From assembly GCA_002305265.1 (NCBI GenBank), contig DBQP01000006.1:1-40886 (forward strand): a stretch of DNA of 40,886 nt. Direction: 5' to 3'. Source of the DNA: Prevotellaceae bacterium UBA1391 (lineage in GTDB: Bacteria > Bacteroidota > Bacteroidia > Bacteroidales > Bacteroidaceae). The position numbers were made by a program, and so were the translations under genes. Below, one piece after another: positions 1-7,501 of this stretch; within the stretch, counting starts at the first letter, position 1, and every line of letters begins with the position of its first letter. The notes under the pieces were generated by a model that was not told where the DNA came from, did not search any database, and saw only the letters and a program-made list of their open reading frames with translations.

Positions 1-112
1 TCACCATCTTTTCGCCGGCTTTTCGCTCCTCCAGCATCCGCTCCGCAGGGCTCCGGCAGGGTCGAATCCGTGGGTCTGCCGTGTTTCGGGAGGGCGTGCG
101 CAGCGGCATTTC

Positions 113-288
113 GTCCATTGGCGCCGCCGTGCGTGGGGCTGTCAGCATCGTGTCCGTCCAGTGGCGCCGCCAGTGCATGGCGCTGCCGGCATCGTGTCCG
201 TCCAGTGGGGCCGTCGCGCTTGGCGCTGTCAGCATTGTTTTCGGCCATTGCCGCCGTCGCGCTTTGCGCTGGATGTGTGGTTGCTGCG
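113..288. repeat. Dimeric 22-bp repeat array, 43-44 bp higher-order unit, 4 copies
   Basis: Two half-units alternate. Type A begins GTCCAnTGGCGCCG and type B begins near GGCGCTGnCnGCATnGT. Type A copies start at 113, 156, 200 and 243 (the last is degenerate), so dimers are spaced 43, 44 and 43 bp. Each half-unit is 21 or 22 bp. Confidence 0.8.
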
Positions 289-289
289 G

Positions 290-345
290 AGAAGGCCTTC
301 GTGCAGCGACGCGAAGGCCTTCTCGTGGGTGCACGAAGGCCTTCG
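290..345. repeat. Palindrome triplet CGAAGGCCTTCG, locus 1
   Basis: The 10-bp palindrome GAAGGCCTTC occurs at 291-300, 313-322 and 335-344, at exact 22-bp spacing. The bases between copies are not conserved. The same three-copy arrangement recurs at 10880, 27778 and 34326. Confidence 0.95.
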
Positions 346-500
346 TGTTTTCGTATGGTTGCTTGAAACGACCGGCCGCGGGCCTGCGGGGTGAGGCTCG
401 CGGCGCGGATGGTTTCGAAGGTTGGCGGCAGTCGTGCCTGACGGCTGCGCGGACGCAGGGTGCGACGGATGCATCGTTCTTCGCGCGCGTACATATATAT

Positions 501-541
501 ATAATGTGTTGGGCGCGAAATATAATGTGTTGGGCGCGAAT
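501..541. repeat. Tandem pair, 21-bp spacing
   Basis: ATAATGTGTTGGGCGCGAA occurs at 501 and again at 522, a 21-bp spacing rather than the 22 bp usual in this window. An alternating AT run (491-502) precedes it. Confidence 0.9.
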
Positions 542-624
542 CAAGAAGGTTTGTGATGCGTGTCTCTCCGATGCGTGAGGCAAGGCTGTGCGGCGCGGGT
601 GGCGCGTCTACACAGCACCGGCGA

Positions 625-3270
625 CTATCGGATGAGGATCTTGCGGCCGTCCTTGATGTAGATGCCGGGCGCGGGACGCAGCGTGGGCAGGCCCTGCAGG
701 GTGTAGTAGATGCCGCGCTGCGCGCTGGCAGTGGCGTCGGTGCGGATGCCGTGGATGGCGGTGGCGCCAACGGGCTCGAACAGGAAGGGGAAGTCGAGGA
801 GATTGCTCTGTGTGATGGCGGTGAAGGTGCCGTCGCTGCCTGCTTCCCAATAGCGCTTCATCGAGGAGGTGACGGCGAGGAGCTGCGTGCCCTTGGCGGC
901 GCGCAGGATGAAGCTTCCGCCGCTGCTCGTGGTCGGTCGGCCCGAGATGCTGATGCGGCTGTCGTCGGCCGCCGACTGGAATTTGTAGCGCAGTCCGCTG
1001 CTCGTGGCGCTCTGCTCGATGTTCCATACCTGGCTGATGGAGTCGGCGCTCGTCTCATCGGTGAACAGGTAAGTGCCGCCGACGTTGGAGAGGTAGCGGC
1101 CGGTGGCAGCCTCGCGAATGCGATAAGTGCCCGTGGGGAGGTCGAAGTCCTCGTCGGTGCTGACGAGAATGGCGTAGTCCTGCGTGAAGTTGAGCGGCGT
1201 GCTCGTGTAGTTGAGGGTGGTGAAGTAGGACTCCTCGATGGGGTTGACGCGCAGGAAGGGCAGCGTCGTGCCGTCTGTCCAGGCGTAGCGTGCGCCGGTC
1301 GTGCCGCCGATGCGGGGCGAGATGCGCACGTTGTCGCCGACTTTGGCGATGACTTTCGTGGCCACGTATTCTGTGTCGTTCACGTAGATGCGCTGGCGCA
1401 GGCTGTCGACGATGATGCGGAAGTCGATGCGCTGCTCGCGTGCGCCCTGGTTCTTATAGACCACGCTGGCCGTCGTGTTGCCCTTGGCCTGGAGCGTGCG
1501 CGAGGCGGCGTAGGTGGCGTTGTCCCATCGGTAGGTGCCGAAGCCGTCGCGGCTGCTGGCCGAGAGGACGACCTCGTCGTTGTAGAACACGTGCACGCTG
1601 TCGAGCGGATAGGAGACGTCGCCGAGCGTGGCCGTGCCTGTGAGCGTCGACTCGTAGCAGTCGCCCGCCACGGCGATGGAGAAGGCCACCTCGCTCTTCA
1701 CGCCGTGGCTGTTGGTGTAGGTGGCGCGGTAGATGTAGCTGCGGTCGGCCACGATGGAGATCTCGCGCGTCTGCTCACCCGTGTTCCATGCCCACTGGCC
1801 GGTGTCAGCCTCGCCGTCGGGCAGGCGGGGCGAGAGCGTGAGGGCGGTGCCGGGCGCCACGCAGGTGTTGTTGTTGGTGGAGTAGGTGTTGGTCAGACCG
1901 CCCAGTTCCGCCTGTTGCAGGGTCTGCGTGGGGGTGATGATGACGGGGCTCAGGAGCGTCGGGACTGCCTCCTGGGGTGCGATGCCGTCGTAGGTGCAGG
2001 TGAGGACGGAGTAGCCCAGATGGTCGTAGCCGCCGCTGGTGCTTCCCGTGCCGCCGCCGTCGATGCCCATCTGCTGCAGGGCCATCTCGGAGTATTGCAT
2101 CTTCACGCCCATCACGCCTTCGTAGTGGCCGATGACGCGTGCCCAGTAGGGACGGGTCTGTCCGCGGCTTCCGGCGTTCGGTCCGGTCATGAGCCAGGAG
2201 CGGGAGTCGGTCCAGTAGTAGCCGTTGTTGTAGTAGTGGTAGTTGTGCCAGGGCAGGTCGTCGATGCCGGCATTGTTGTAGGCGGCCATCCATTCGATGC
2301 CTGCGGCGAGGCGGTTGTCCATGTAGTGGTAGAAGTCGGTGCCTTGGTTCCAGAGCGTCTGCGCGATGTCGACGGCCAGTCCGAGCGCCATGGTGGCGTG
2401 GCCTTGGTCGCGTCCGCTCTCCTGCATCTGTCCGAGCTTGCCGTAGGGGCCGCGCGGGTCGTCGGCGACGGCGGTCACGAGGTAGCCGAGAAACTCGTTC
2501 AGGCCGTCGCCGTAGATGGTTTCTCCGGGCGTTGCCTTCCACGTGTTGGTCTGGTCGTACTTCATGTAGGAGATGCCTTGGTTGTAGAGGAAGACGTCGT
2601 CGCAGAGCACGCCGATGCTGATGAGGCACAGCGCGTTGCACAAGCCCCAGTTGCTCCAGTAGTGTCCGGGCGCCTTCCACCACTTGCTGGAGTTCTCCCA
2701 GGTGCCGTTGCGCCCGCGGAGGAATCCGATGGTGGGCGGATACCACACGTCGAGCATCCAGCGCTTGAAGGCCTCGAAGTCGGCGGCAGCCCATCCCTCG
2801 TAGTCGCGCATGAGCTCGGCGGCCTGCGCAAACTGATAGCCGTAGAGGCCGGAGGCGAGGGCATAGTTCGAGTCGCCGGTCACGCGCTTGTTCGTCTTTG
2901 CCCATGCGTTGAGGATGCGCACGGCGGCCTTGGCGTTCGCGTCCGTTCCGGCGATTTTCCACCGCAGGGCGTTTTGATAGGCCATGGTGGCGCCACGGGC
3001 CGCATTGATGTAGTTCTCGCCGGAGCCTCCGCCGCGCACGATGGTCTCGACGGGATAGGTCTGGATGCCCGCCTGGGAGTATTCGGCGGCGAGGAGCACG
3101 TTCCAGGCCTGTGTGACGGTGGGGTTGCCGTCCTTCAACTGCTGCTTGATGCGGTCGAAGTCGGCTTGCGTGTGCAGGCCGCCGGGATGGCGGAATCCGC
3201 GGTCGACGGGCTGTGCGGCGGCGCAGAGCGCGAAGAGGGAGAGCGCGGTGATGATGAGTTGTTTTTTCAT
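625..3270 (-). CDS. Secreted alginate-lyase-superfamily polysaccharide lyase
   Basis: This is an 881-residue exported protein, probably cleaving a uronic-acid polysaccharide by beta-elimination. I chose the ATG at 3270 because it opens a clean signal peptide (MKKQLIITALSLFALCAAAQ). Residues of about 25-420 resemble the alpha-helical toroid of the alginate lyase superfamily, with Trp/Tyr/His-rich stretches such as QESGRDQGH and NYHYYNNGYYW. About 440-640 looks like beta-rich Ig-like modules. About 690-840 contains a GTYRIREAATGRYL segment typical of Bacteroidetes beta-trefoil-like modules. The C-terminus, with GIYIKDGRKILIR, matches the short tail common on secreted Prevotella proteins. I read the superfamily from sequence; the substrate (alginate, glucuronan or other) is unknown. 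It stands alone, with a 22-bp array in its putative leader. Confidence 0.82.
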   Translation of the reverse strand: MKKQLIITALSLFALCAAAQPVDRGFRHPGGLHTQADFDRIKQQLKDGNPTVTQAWNVLLAAEYSQAGIQTYPVETIVRGGGSGENYINAARGATMAYQNALRWKIAGTDANAKAAVRILNAWAKTNKRVTGDSNYALASGLYGYQFAQAAELMRDYEGWAAADFEAFKRWMLDVWYPPTIGFLRGRNGTWENSSKWWKAPGHYWSNWGLCNALCLISIGVLCDDVFLYNQGISYMKYDQTNTWKATPGETIYGDGLNEFLGYLVTAVADDPRGPYGKLGQMQESGRDQGHATMALGLAVDIAQTLWNQGTDFYHYMDNRLAAGIEWMAAYNNAGIDDLPWHNYHYYNNGYYWTDSRSWLMTGPNAGSRGQTRPYWARVIGHYEGVMGVKMQYSEMALQQMGIDGGGTGSTSGGYDHLGYSVLTCTYDGIAPQEAVPTLLSPVIITPTQTLQQAELGGLTNTYSTNNNTCVAPGTALTLSPRLPDGEADTGQWAWNTGEQTREISIVADRSYIYRATYTNSHGVKSEVAFSIAVAGDCYESTLTGTATLGDVSYPLDSVHVFYNDEVVLSASSRDGFGTYRWDNATYAASRTLQAKGNTTASVVYKNQGAREQRIDFRIIVDSLRQRIYVNDTEYVATKVIAKVGDNVRISPRIGGTTGARYAWTDGTTLPFLRVNPIEESYFTTLNYTSTPLNFTQDYAILVSTDEDFDLPTGTYRIREAATGRYLSNVGGTYLFTDETSADSISQVWNIEQSATSSGLRYKFQSAADDSRISISGRPTTSSGGSFILRAAKGTQLLAVTSSMKRYWEAGSDGTFTAITQSNLLDFPFLFEPVGATAIHGIRTDATASAQRGIYYTLQGLPTLRPAPGIYIKDGRKILIR

Positions 3271-3349
3271 GATGAAAGGTAGTTGATTGAAGTATGCTGA
3301 AAAGAGATTTGTGCTGGGAGAATGCGGAAGCGCCATTCGTTGTGGATGG

Positions 3350-3450
3350 CGGCTGCGGGCGTCGTGGAAAACGACTGCGTTCGTTTTTCTTTTCGGGTGC
3401 GTTCGTTTTCCATTTCGACTGCGTTCGTTTTTCTTTTCGAGTGCGTTCGT
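3350..3450. repeat. 22-bp array, core CGACTGCGTTCGTTTT
   Basis: Cores start at 3372, 3394, 3416 and 3438, all 22 bp apart, reading CGACTGCGTTCG, CGGGTGCGTTCG, CGACTGCGTTCG and CGAGTGCGTTCG, each followed by a T-rich filler except the last. A degenerate in-phase unit at 3350 reads CGGCTGCGGGCG. Confidence 0.93.
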
Positions 3451-3555
3451 CCCGACGTGCCGATGTCGTCCGCCGTGGCGGAGTGTAGCGGGGCAGTTGT
3501 GGCAAAGTTCGGAATTTTTCTTGTGATGGCAGGTGTTTCCGATGCAGAAAGTGTG

Positions 3556-3597
3556 TCTGCAATGTTTCAGAGGTGGGTCGCAAATGTTTCAGAAGGG
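3556..3597. repeat. Two-copy 22-bp repeat, core GCAAnGTTTCAGA
   Basis: ATGTTTCAGA begins at 3562 and 3584, 22 bp apart, preceded by GCA or GCAA in both copies. It is short, but the spacing matches the other arrays. Confidence 0.8.
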
Positions 3598-3613
3598 CGA
3601 AGGGAGACGGAAA

Positions 3614-3647
3614 ATGCCGCCGGGTTTGCGATGAAACCGGGCGGCAT
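3614..3647 (-). terminator. Rho-independent terminator of the porin gene
   Basis: A 14-bp stem (3614-3627 with 3634-3647, one mismatch) encloses a 6-base loop. On the minus strand it is followed by TTTTCC. It lies about 70 bp past the porin stop codon. Confidence 0.75.
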
Positions 3648-3717
3648 GTGGGGGCTGAATCTTCGATGAAATCGTGATGCAGGTGGAAAATTCTTCGATG
3701 AAATGGACTATTTCGCG

Positions 3718-5817
3718 TCAGTTGTAGAAGTTCCACGAGATGCCGAAGCGCAGGCCTTTGGGGTTCATGGGGTAGTGGGGCGCCCAGAAGGAGCGGCCTT
3801 CCGACTGGTTGATGTGGTAGTAGGCCACATAGAAGCGGGTGCGCTTGAGATGGAAGTTGGCATAGGCGCTGATGAGCGGATAGCCTCCGATCTCCATGCG
3901 GTTGGCGGCGTTCTGCAGATGGAAGAGCCCCGTGGCGGGCGAATAGTCCTCGGCGTGGTATTTGGTGAAGAAGGTGAGGTCGGCGCCAATCTGGCAGCTG
4001 AGCACGCGGGCCAGTCGGAAGTCGAGGTAGAGGTTGTGGTAGAGGTTGAGCTTGGGCAGCGGCAGGATGTCTTGCTGGCTGCTCTGCTGGTAGGTGATTT
4101 CGTTGTTGAGGTGCACCGGACCCAGCTGGAAGTCCTGCTTGAGCGTCGCCGAGATCACCTGGATGTTCTTGTCGTACTGATGCGAGGTGATGAGGTGGGT
4201 GTAGCCGGTGACGGCTCCTGCGGCGTTGGTGATGGCGGTGCCTTCGTCGGACAGATAGGCGTAGCCCTTGTGGTTGGCCAGAGCGACGCTGAGCTCGGTG
4301 CGCGTGTGGGGGATGGTGAGCGTGGCGGAGAGCTGGGAGATGTCCTCGGGGCTGTTCTCGCGGTCCCACCACGCGTATTTGGAGTGGTAGGTGTCGTAGT
4401 AGGTGCTGGGGCACGCGTGGCTGAGACGGGCGCTGAGGGCGAGCGTGGCGGTGTCGCCGAGGACGGGCACGTTGAGCTCGGCGGTGGCGTCGGCCGACCA
4501 TTCGCCTGCGTCGTCGCCGCCGATGACGTATTCTCCGTTGACGGTGTAGTTGATCCAGTTGCCCTGCGTGCGGATGATTTCACCGCCGAGGAGGATGTTG
4601 TTGAGCTTGAATCGGGTGCGTGTGAGGGTTCCGGCCGACCCGTCGGCGGTGGCCACGGAGTCGGGCATGTCGTAGGAGCGGTGCCAGAATCCGATGTAGG
4701 CGCTGAGTCCGGCGACGGCGTATTTGTTGAATCCCTCGCGCAAGGAGAGGCCGACATTGTTCCTCATCTCGAAGAGGCGGTCGCGCACCTGGGCCGAGTC
4801 GCCCGGCATGTACTGGCGGGCATAGAAGGTTCCGACGGGGTTTTCGTAGGAACGGAAGTTGCGGCGTGTGCTGCGGATCTGCATCCGATGGAAGACGCTG
4901 GTGACGGGCACGAAGCGGTCGTGGGCGCCGCGGATGCTGTCGGAGTCGGCGCGCACGAAGCCGATGTGGTAGCGGTGGTTCAGGTCGATGAAGTCGCTTT
5001 CCTGCCGGTTCCACGTCTTCGTGAGCCGGGTGGGGATGTCGTGCGCACGGTAGCTGCGGTCGAGCGACTCGGGATTGGTGATATAGGCGTCGTCGCTGAT
5101 GCCTCCGTTCTCGCTTAGTTTCATGAAGTTGTGCGTGTAGCGGAAATGGAGGTCGTAGCGGTCGCCCGTGTAGGAGGCGAATCCGGTGCCGTTCATGAAC
5201 GACGTCGACTGGTGGTCGTAGTAGCCTTTGCCGTAGAGGTAGTGGAAGATGCCGCCGAAGTTGAAGCGCGAGCCGATGTTGTTGGTGAAGAGCGCGCGGA
5301 AGTTGTCGTCGCCGTTCTCGCGGTCGCCCGCCCAGTGGTAGGTGAGATTCATGTACGGCGACTTCGTGTTGTAGAAGCGGAAGGTCTCGATCGGCGTGTT
5401 GAACATGTCGAACGGAGAAAGGAAGATGTATTCCTCGGTGCTGCGCTCGAAGAAGAGGCGCGAAAGCCGGGGAGAGCCGGCGTTCGACAAGGTGTTGTAG
5501 TGGCCGGTGGGTCCTTCGTTGTGGTCGAGGTTCTGGAAGTTGTGGCGGAGCGTGTCGACATCGACCTCAGTGCGCGTTCCGAACACGGGATGTATCGTCC
5601 AGGAACGGACATCGACGGGGACAAATAGCTTGGGCTTCTTCTCGTCGGCGTCGATCGTGTCGCCCTGCAGCATATCTTGGTCGGTGTTCGACTCCAGCTC
5701 GCCGATGATGCGCTGGGCAGAGAGGCGTGCGTGTCCGAACGTGAGGGCTGCTATGAGGAGCGCCAGACGCAGTGTCAGGCGTGAGAAGGCGGGAAGGAGA
5801 GAGGAAAGATGGTGCAT
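3718..5817 (-). CDS. Putative porin (Bacteroidetes outer-membrane beta-barrel)
   Basis: This is a 699-residue outer-membrane protein. A signal peptide starts at MHHLSS (start 5817) and runs to the LSAQ region. The conserved N-terminal block follows: a Trp-Thr-Ile-His start, then a Tyr-Asn-Thr-Leu-Ser-Asn-Ala-Gly-Ser-Pro segment, then SPFDMFNTP and FYNTKSPYMNLTYHWAG, characteristic of the Bacteroidetes putative-porin family. Alternating strands continue to a C-terminal Phe-Gly-Ile-Ser-Trp-Asn-Phe strand, as expected of a barrel. An in-frame ATG at 5871 overlaps the stop of the upstream 86-aa gene (ATGA) and would add 18 charged residues before the signal peptide; coupling from there is possible, but the signal peptide favours 5817. 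Substrate is unknown. It is the distal gene of a pair ending at the terminator at 3614-3647. Confidence 0.85.
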   Translation of the reverse strand: MHHLSSLLPAFSRLTLRLALLIAALTFGHARLSAQRIIGELESNTDQDMLQGDTIDADEKKPKLFVPVDVRSWTIHPVFGTRTEVDVDTLRHNFQNLDHNEGPTGHYNTLSNAGSPRLSRLFFERSTEEYIFLSPFDMFNTPIETFRFYNTKSPYMNLTYHWAGDRENGDDNFRALFTNNIGSRFNFGGIFHYLYGKGYYDHQSTSFMNGTGFASYTGDRYDLHFRYTHNFMKLSENGGISDDAYITNPESLDRSYRAHDIPTRLTKTWNRQESDFIDLNHRYHIGFVRADSDSIRGAHDRFVPVTSVFHRMQIRSTRRNFRSYENPVGTFYARQYMPGDSAQVRDRLFEMRNNVGLSLREGFNKYAVAGLSAYIGFWHRSYDMPDSVATADGSAGTLTRTRFKLNNILLGGEIIRTQGNWINYTVNGEYVIGGDDAGEWSADATAELNVPVLGDTATLALSARLSHACPSTYYDTYHSKYAWWDRENSPEDISQLSATLTIPHTRTELSVALANHKGYAYLSDEGTAITNAAGAVTGYTHLITSHQYDKNIQVISATLKQDFQLGPVHLNNEITYQQSSQQDILPLPKLNLYHNLYLDFRLARVLSCQIGADLTFFTKYHAEDYSPATGLFHLQNAANRMEIGGYPLISAYANFHLKRTRFYVAYYHINQSEGRSFWAPHYPMNPKGLRFGISWNFYN

Positions 5818-5867
5818 GTTGGAAGTTTGCAGGGCCACGGACGGCACGAGTTCGTCGCGTCGTGGGT

Positions 5868-6128
5868 TCATGCAAAGAAGCGGATGATGTATTCGATGAT
5901 TTTGAGCAGGAGCGCGCCGAAGCCTAAGCTGAAGAAGAGGGTGCGCTGCTCGGGCATGGCAAAGTAGATGATGACAGCCGCCACGAAGCCAATCAGGAAG
6001 AGCATGTTGAGCAGCGTGCGGACGGCGGTGAGGTCGCGGGTGCGACGCTGAGGGCGGTGCCAGCGGCTTTTTCCCTTGCTTTTGGCGACGGATTCGGCGA
6101 TGATTTTATCAATTTCGTCTGCGTTCAT
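5868..6128 (-). CDS. Small two-helix membrane protein
   Basis: This is an 86-residue protein starting at the ATG at 6128. The first 45 residues are charged (an MNADEIDKIIAES start, then a basic Arg/Lys stretch), followed by two hydrophobic helices at about 52-67 and 71-85. A longer in-frame extension to 6344 would encode Gln/Ala-rich sequence derived purely from a 22-bp repeat array, so I rejected it. Its stop overlaps an in-frame ATG of the porin frame (ATGA), indicating translational coupling. The function is unrecognised; a role linked to the porin is inferred from position only. Confidence 0.75.
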   Translation of the reverse strand: MNADEIDKIIAESVAKSKGKSRWHRPQRRTRDLTAVRTLLNMLFLIGFVAAVIIYFAMPEQRTLFFSLGFGALLLKIIEYIIRFFA

Positions 6129-6183
6129 AGAAGTTGGCTGTTGGGTTTGGAGTGTGGTGTGGGCAGCGGATGGATGTGGTCTG

Positions 6184-6314
6184 GGCGCTTTGCTGCTGCC
6201 GGCTGGCTGTCTTGCCGCTGCCATTTGGCTGTCTTGCCGCTGTGGTGCGGCTGTCTTGCCGCTGCCATTTGGCTGTCTTGCTGCTGTGGTGCGGCTGTCT
6301 TGCTGCTGCCGTCT
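6184..6314. repeat. 22-bp array, core GGCTGTCTTGC
   Basis: GGCTGTCTTG starts at 6205, 6227, 6249, 6271 and 6293, exactly 22 bp apart, with a degenerate unit near 6184. The second half alternates between CGCTGCCATTT and CGCTGTGGTGC types, giving a 44-bp superstructure. It lies between the DUF4468 gene and the 86-aa gene. Confidence 0.95.
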
Positions 6315-6397
6315 GTAAACAAAAGAATCACGGCCACGGCGCATCGAGTGTGCGTCATGGCTGTGATCATGGTATCGTGTGTCGCCGGAGCGGCTGA

Positions 6398-7042
6398 TTA
6401 TTGCTTCGCAGCCGCCTCGATCTCGCTGAAGATTTCTGCTGCGAAGTCGACGGTCTTGACGCGGAAACGGGCGCTATTGCGATAGAGCTCGCCCTTCTTC
6501 GAGATGGCTTCCTTGTCGGTGATCCAGTCTTCGGCAGGAATCCGCGTCGGCTGCTCGGTGAGCTGGTAGGTGTAGACGATATTGCTGATGGAAGTCTTGA
6601 CCTGCGAGCCGCTGACGTTGATTCTCAACACATACTCAATGATGGTGTAGTCCTTGGCGAGCGTCTTGTTCGTGAACACCATTTCCTCGTTGCCTCTGCA
6701 GACCAGGATTCCTTTCTCGGGCTCGTACTCGAGCAGCGATGCGTATGCCGTGTTCTTGAAGTAATCGGCGTCGGTCCAGCTGCCTTTTTCCGTCGAGGCT
6801 GCGAATCGGAGGGAGGCCCACTGCGCGATGCCGCGTACGATGTCGCTGCTGGAGCGTCCTTCTGCGCTGAACGTGTGGTCGAACTGCACCTTTCCGTCCA
6901 CTTCGGGGACGGCGCCCTGGAGGTAGTGGGTGCTCTCCTGACGGCCCTGGAAGAACTTCTTGGTGAATATCTGCGCGTCGGCTGACGTTGCTGACAATGC
7001 GATGGCAGCGATGGCCAGCAGTGTATTGAAAATGCGTTTCAT
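6398..7042 (-). CDS. Secreted DUF4468-type protein (TBP-like fold)
   Basis: This is a 214-residue protein with a signal peptide (MKRIFNTLLAIAAIALSATSADA, about 23 residues). The body from about 45 (Val-Gln-Phe-Asp-His-Thr-Phe, then Ser-Ser-Ser-Asp-Ile-Val-Arg-Gly) to about 165 (the Tyr-Thr-Tyr-Gln segment) has the pattern of DUF4468, a Bacteroidetes family with a predicted TBP-like fold found in many secreted or lipid-anchored proteins of unknown role. No catalytic motif is seen. The start codon is directly preceded by a 22-bp array, with a TAnnTTTG box at 7227-7234 beyond it, so the array is probably transcribed as the leader. Confidence 0.8.
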   Translation of the reverse strand: MKRIFNTLLAIAAIALSATSADAQIFTKKFFQGRQESTHYLQGAVPEVDGKVQFDHTFSAEGRSSSDIVRGIAQWASLRFAASTEKGSWTDADYFKNTAYASLLEYEPEKGILVCRGNEEMVFTNKTLAKDYTIIEYVLRINVSGSQVKTSISNIVYTYQLTEQPTRIPAEDWITDKEAISKKGELYRNSARFRVKTVDFAAEIFSEIEAAAKQ

Positions 7043-7160
7043 ATCTATAAGGCGTTTGTTATTTGGCGCGATGTCGTTTGCTGTTTGGCGCGATGTCGTT
7101 TGCTATGTAGCGCGAAATCGTTTGTTATTTGGCGCGATGTCGTTTGCGATGTTGCGCGGG
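7043..7160. repeat. 22-bp array, core GGCGCGATGTCGTTTG
   Basis: Units start at 7065, 7087, 7109, 7131 and 7153, all 22 bp apart. The 7109 unit reads AGCGCGAAATCGTTTG and the 7153 unit is truncated. A degenerate unit at about 7043 abuts the start codon of the DUF4468 gene. The array lies between the -7 box at 7227 and the gene. Confidence 0.95.
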
Positions 7161-7226
7161 CAATTTTGGCTGGCGCTGCATCCGGTGTTTGTTGGCAGCG
7201 CGGTCGAAGGTGTTGGATCGCACGGG

Positions 7227-7234
7227 CAAAGTTA
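7227..7234 (-). promoter_or_regulatory. Bacteroidetes -7 box for the DUF4468 gene
   Basis: TAACTTTG on the minus strand matches TAnnTTTG. No clear -33 TTTG was found (TTCG occurs at the expected distance). The predicted leader is about 175 nt and contains the 7043-7160 array. Confidence 0.5.
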
Positions 7235-7259
7235 AGAAAAAGAAATGATTGCGCGAAGT

Positions 7260-7501
7260 ATTTGCGCTATTTTTCTTTGCGGTCCGCGCTGGCAGTCTGT
7301 CTTGCGCGCATCTGTCTACTTATCAGGATGCATCCACTTTCTTTTCAGCAGGCAACCACTTTATACTCGGCGTGCGCCTGTTTTCTGTTTTGCGAGCGTC
7401 GAATTTTTATTCAGCGTGCATCAGTTTTCTTCTGAGCGTGCGTCTGTTTTCTTCTCGACGTGCGTTTACATTCTTTTCAGCGTGCGTCGGCGTCAGGGTC
7501 G
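7260..7501. repeat. 22-bp array, core GCGTGCGTC, about 10 units
   Basis: Unit starts lie at 7282, 7304, 7326, 7348, 7370, 7392, 7414, 7436, 7458 and 7480, every step 22 bp. The units share GCGTGCNTC followed by a pyrimidine-rich half (TTTTCTTCT type). The outer units are degenerate, yet the pitch never slips. The last unit overlaps the stop codon of the pectinesterase-like gene at 7493-7495. Confidence 0.93.

Larger units (their letters stand above)
1..624. other. Gene-free, repeat-rich region at the left edge
   Basis: I find no convincing gene here. The open frames are short, run through repeats and show no domain or signal peptide. The region holds a dimeric 43-44 bp array (113-288), three 22-bp-spaced palindromes (291-344) and a 21-bp duplication (501-541). 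It lies downstream of the minus-strand polysaccharide lyase gene. The gene to the left is outside the window. Confidence 0.7.
3271..3717. other. Intergenic region upstream of the lyase, with repeats and a terminator
   Basis: It holds a four-to-five-unit 22-bp array (3350-3450), a two-unit 22-bp repeat (3556-3597), the porin terminator (3614-3647) and two TTCGATGAAAT words (3662 and 3694 areas). A near-consensus -7 box lies at 3503-3510 (GAACTTTG on the minus strand). If it is the lyase promoter, the array would sit in the 5' leader. Confidence 0.6.

Noticed and set aside
290..345. REP/BIME-type element with transposase
   Set aside because: The palindrome is shorter than REP hairpins, always in threes at 22 bp, and no RAYT-type transposase is seen in this window. 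A genome search would settle it.
553..3282. 909-residue plus-strand frame over the polysaccharide lyase gene
   Set aside because: Same cause: an Ala/Val/Gly-rich shadow frame. The opposite strand has a signal peptide, lyase fold signatures and a C-terminal tail.
1805..4501. 898-residue minus-strand frame spanning the lyase gene and its upstream region
   Set aside because: Arg/His/Pro-rich shadow frame that crosses two genes and an intergenic array; not plausible as a protein.
6125..6370. Gln/Ala-rich protein frame upstream of the 86-aa gene
   Set aside because: It is the translation of the 22-bp array (AAPQRQDSQ-like repeats) and disappears if the start is set at 6128.
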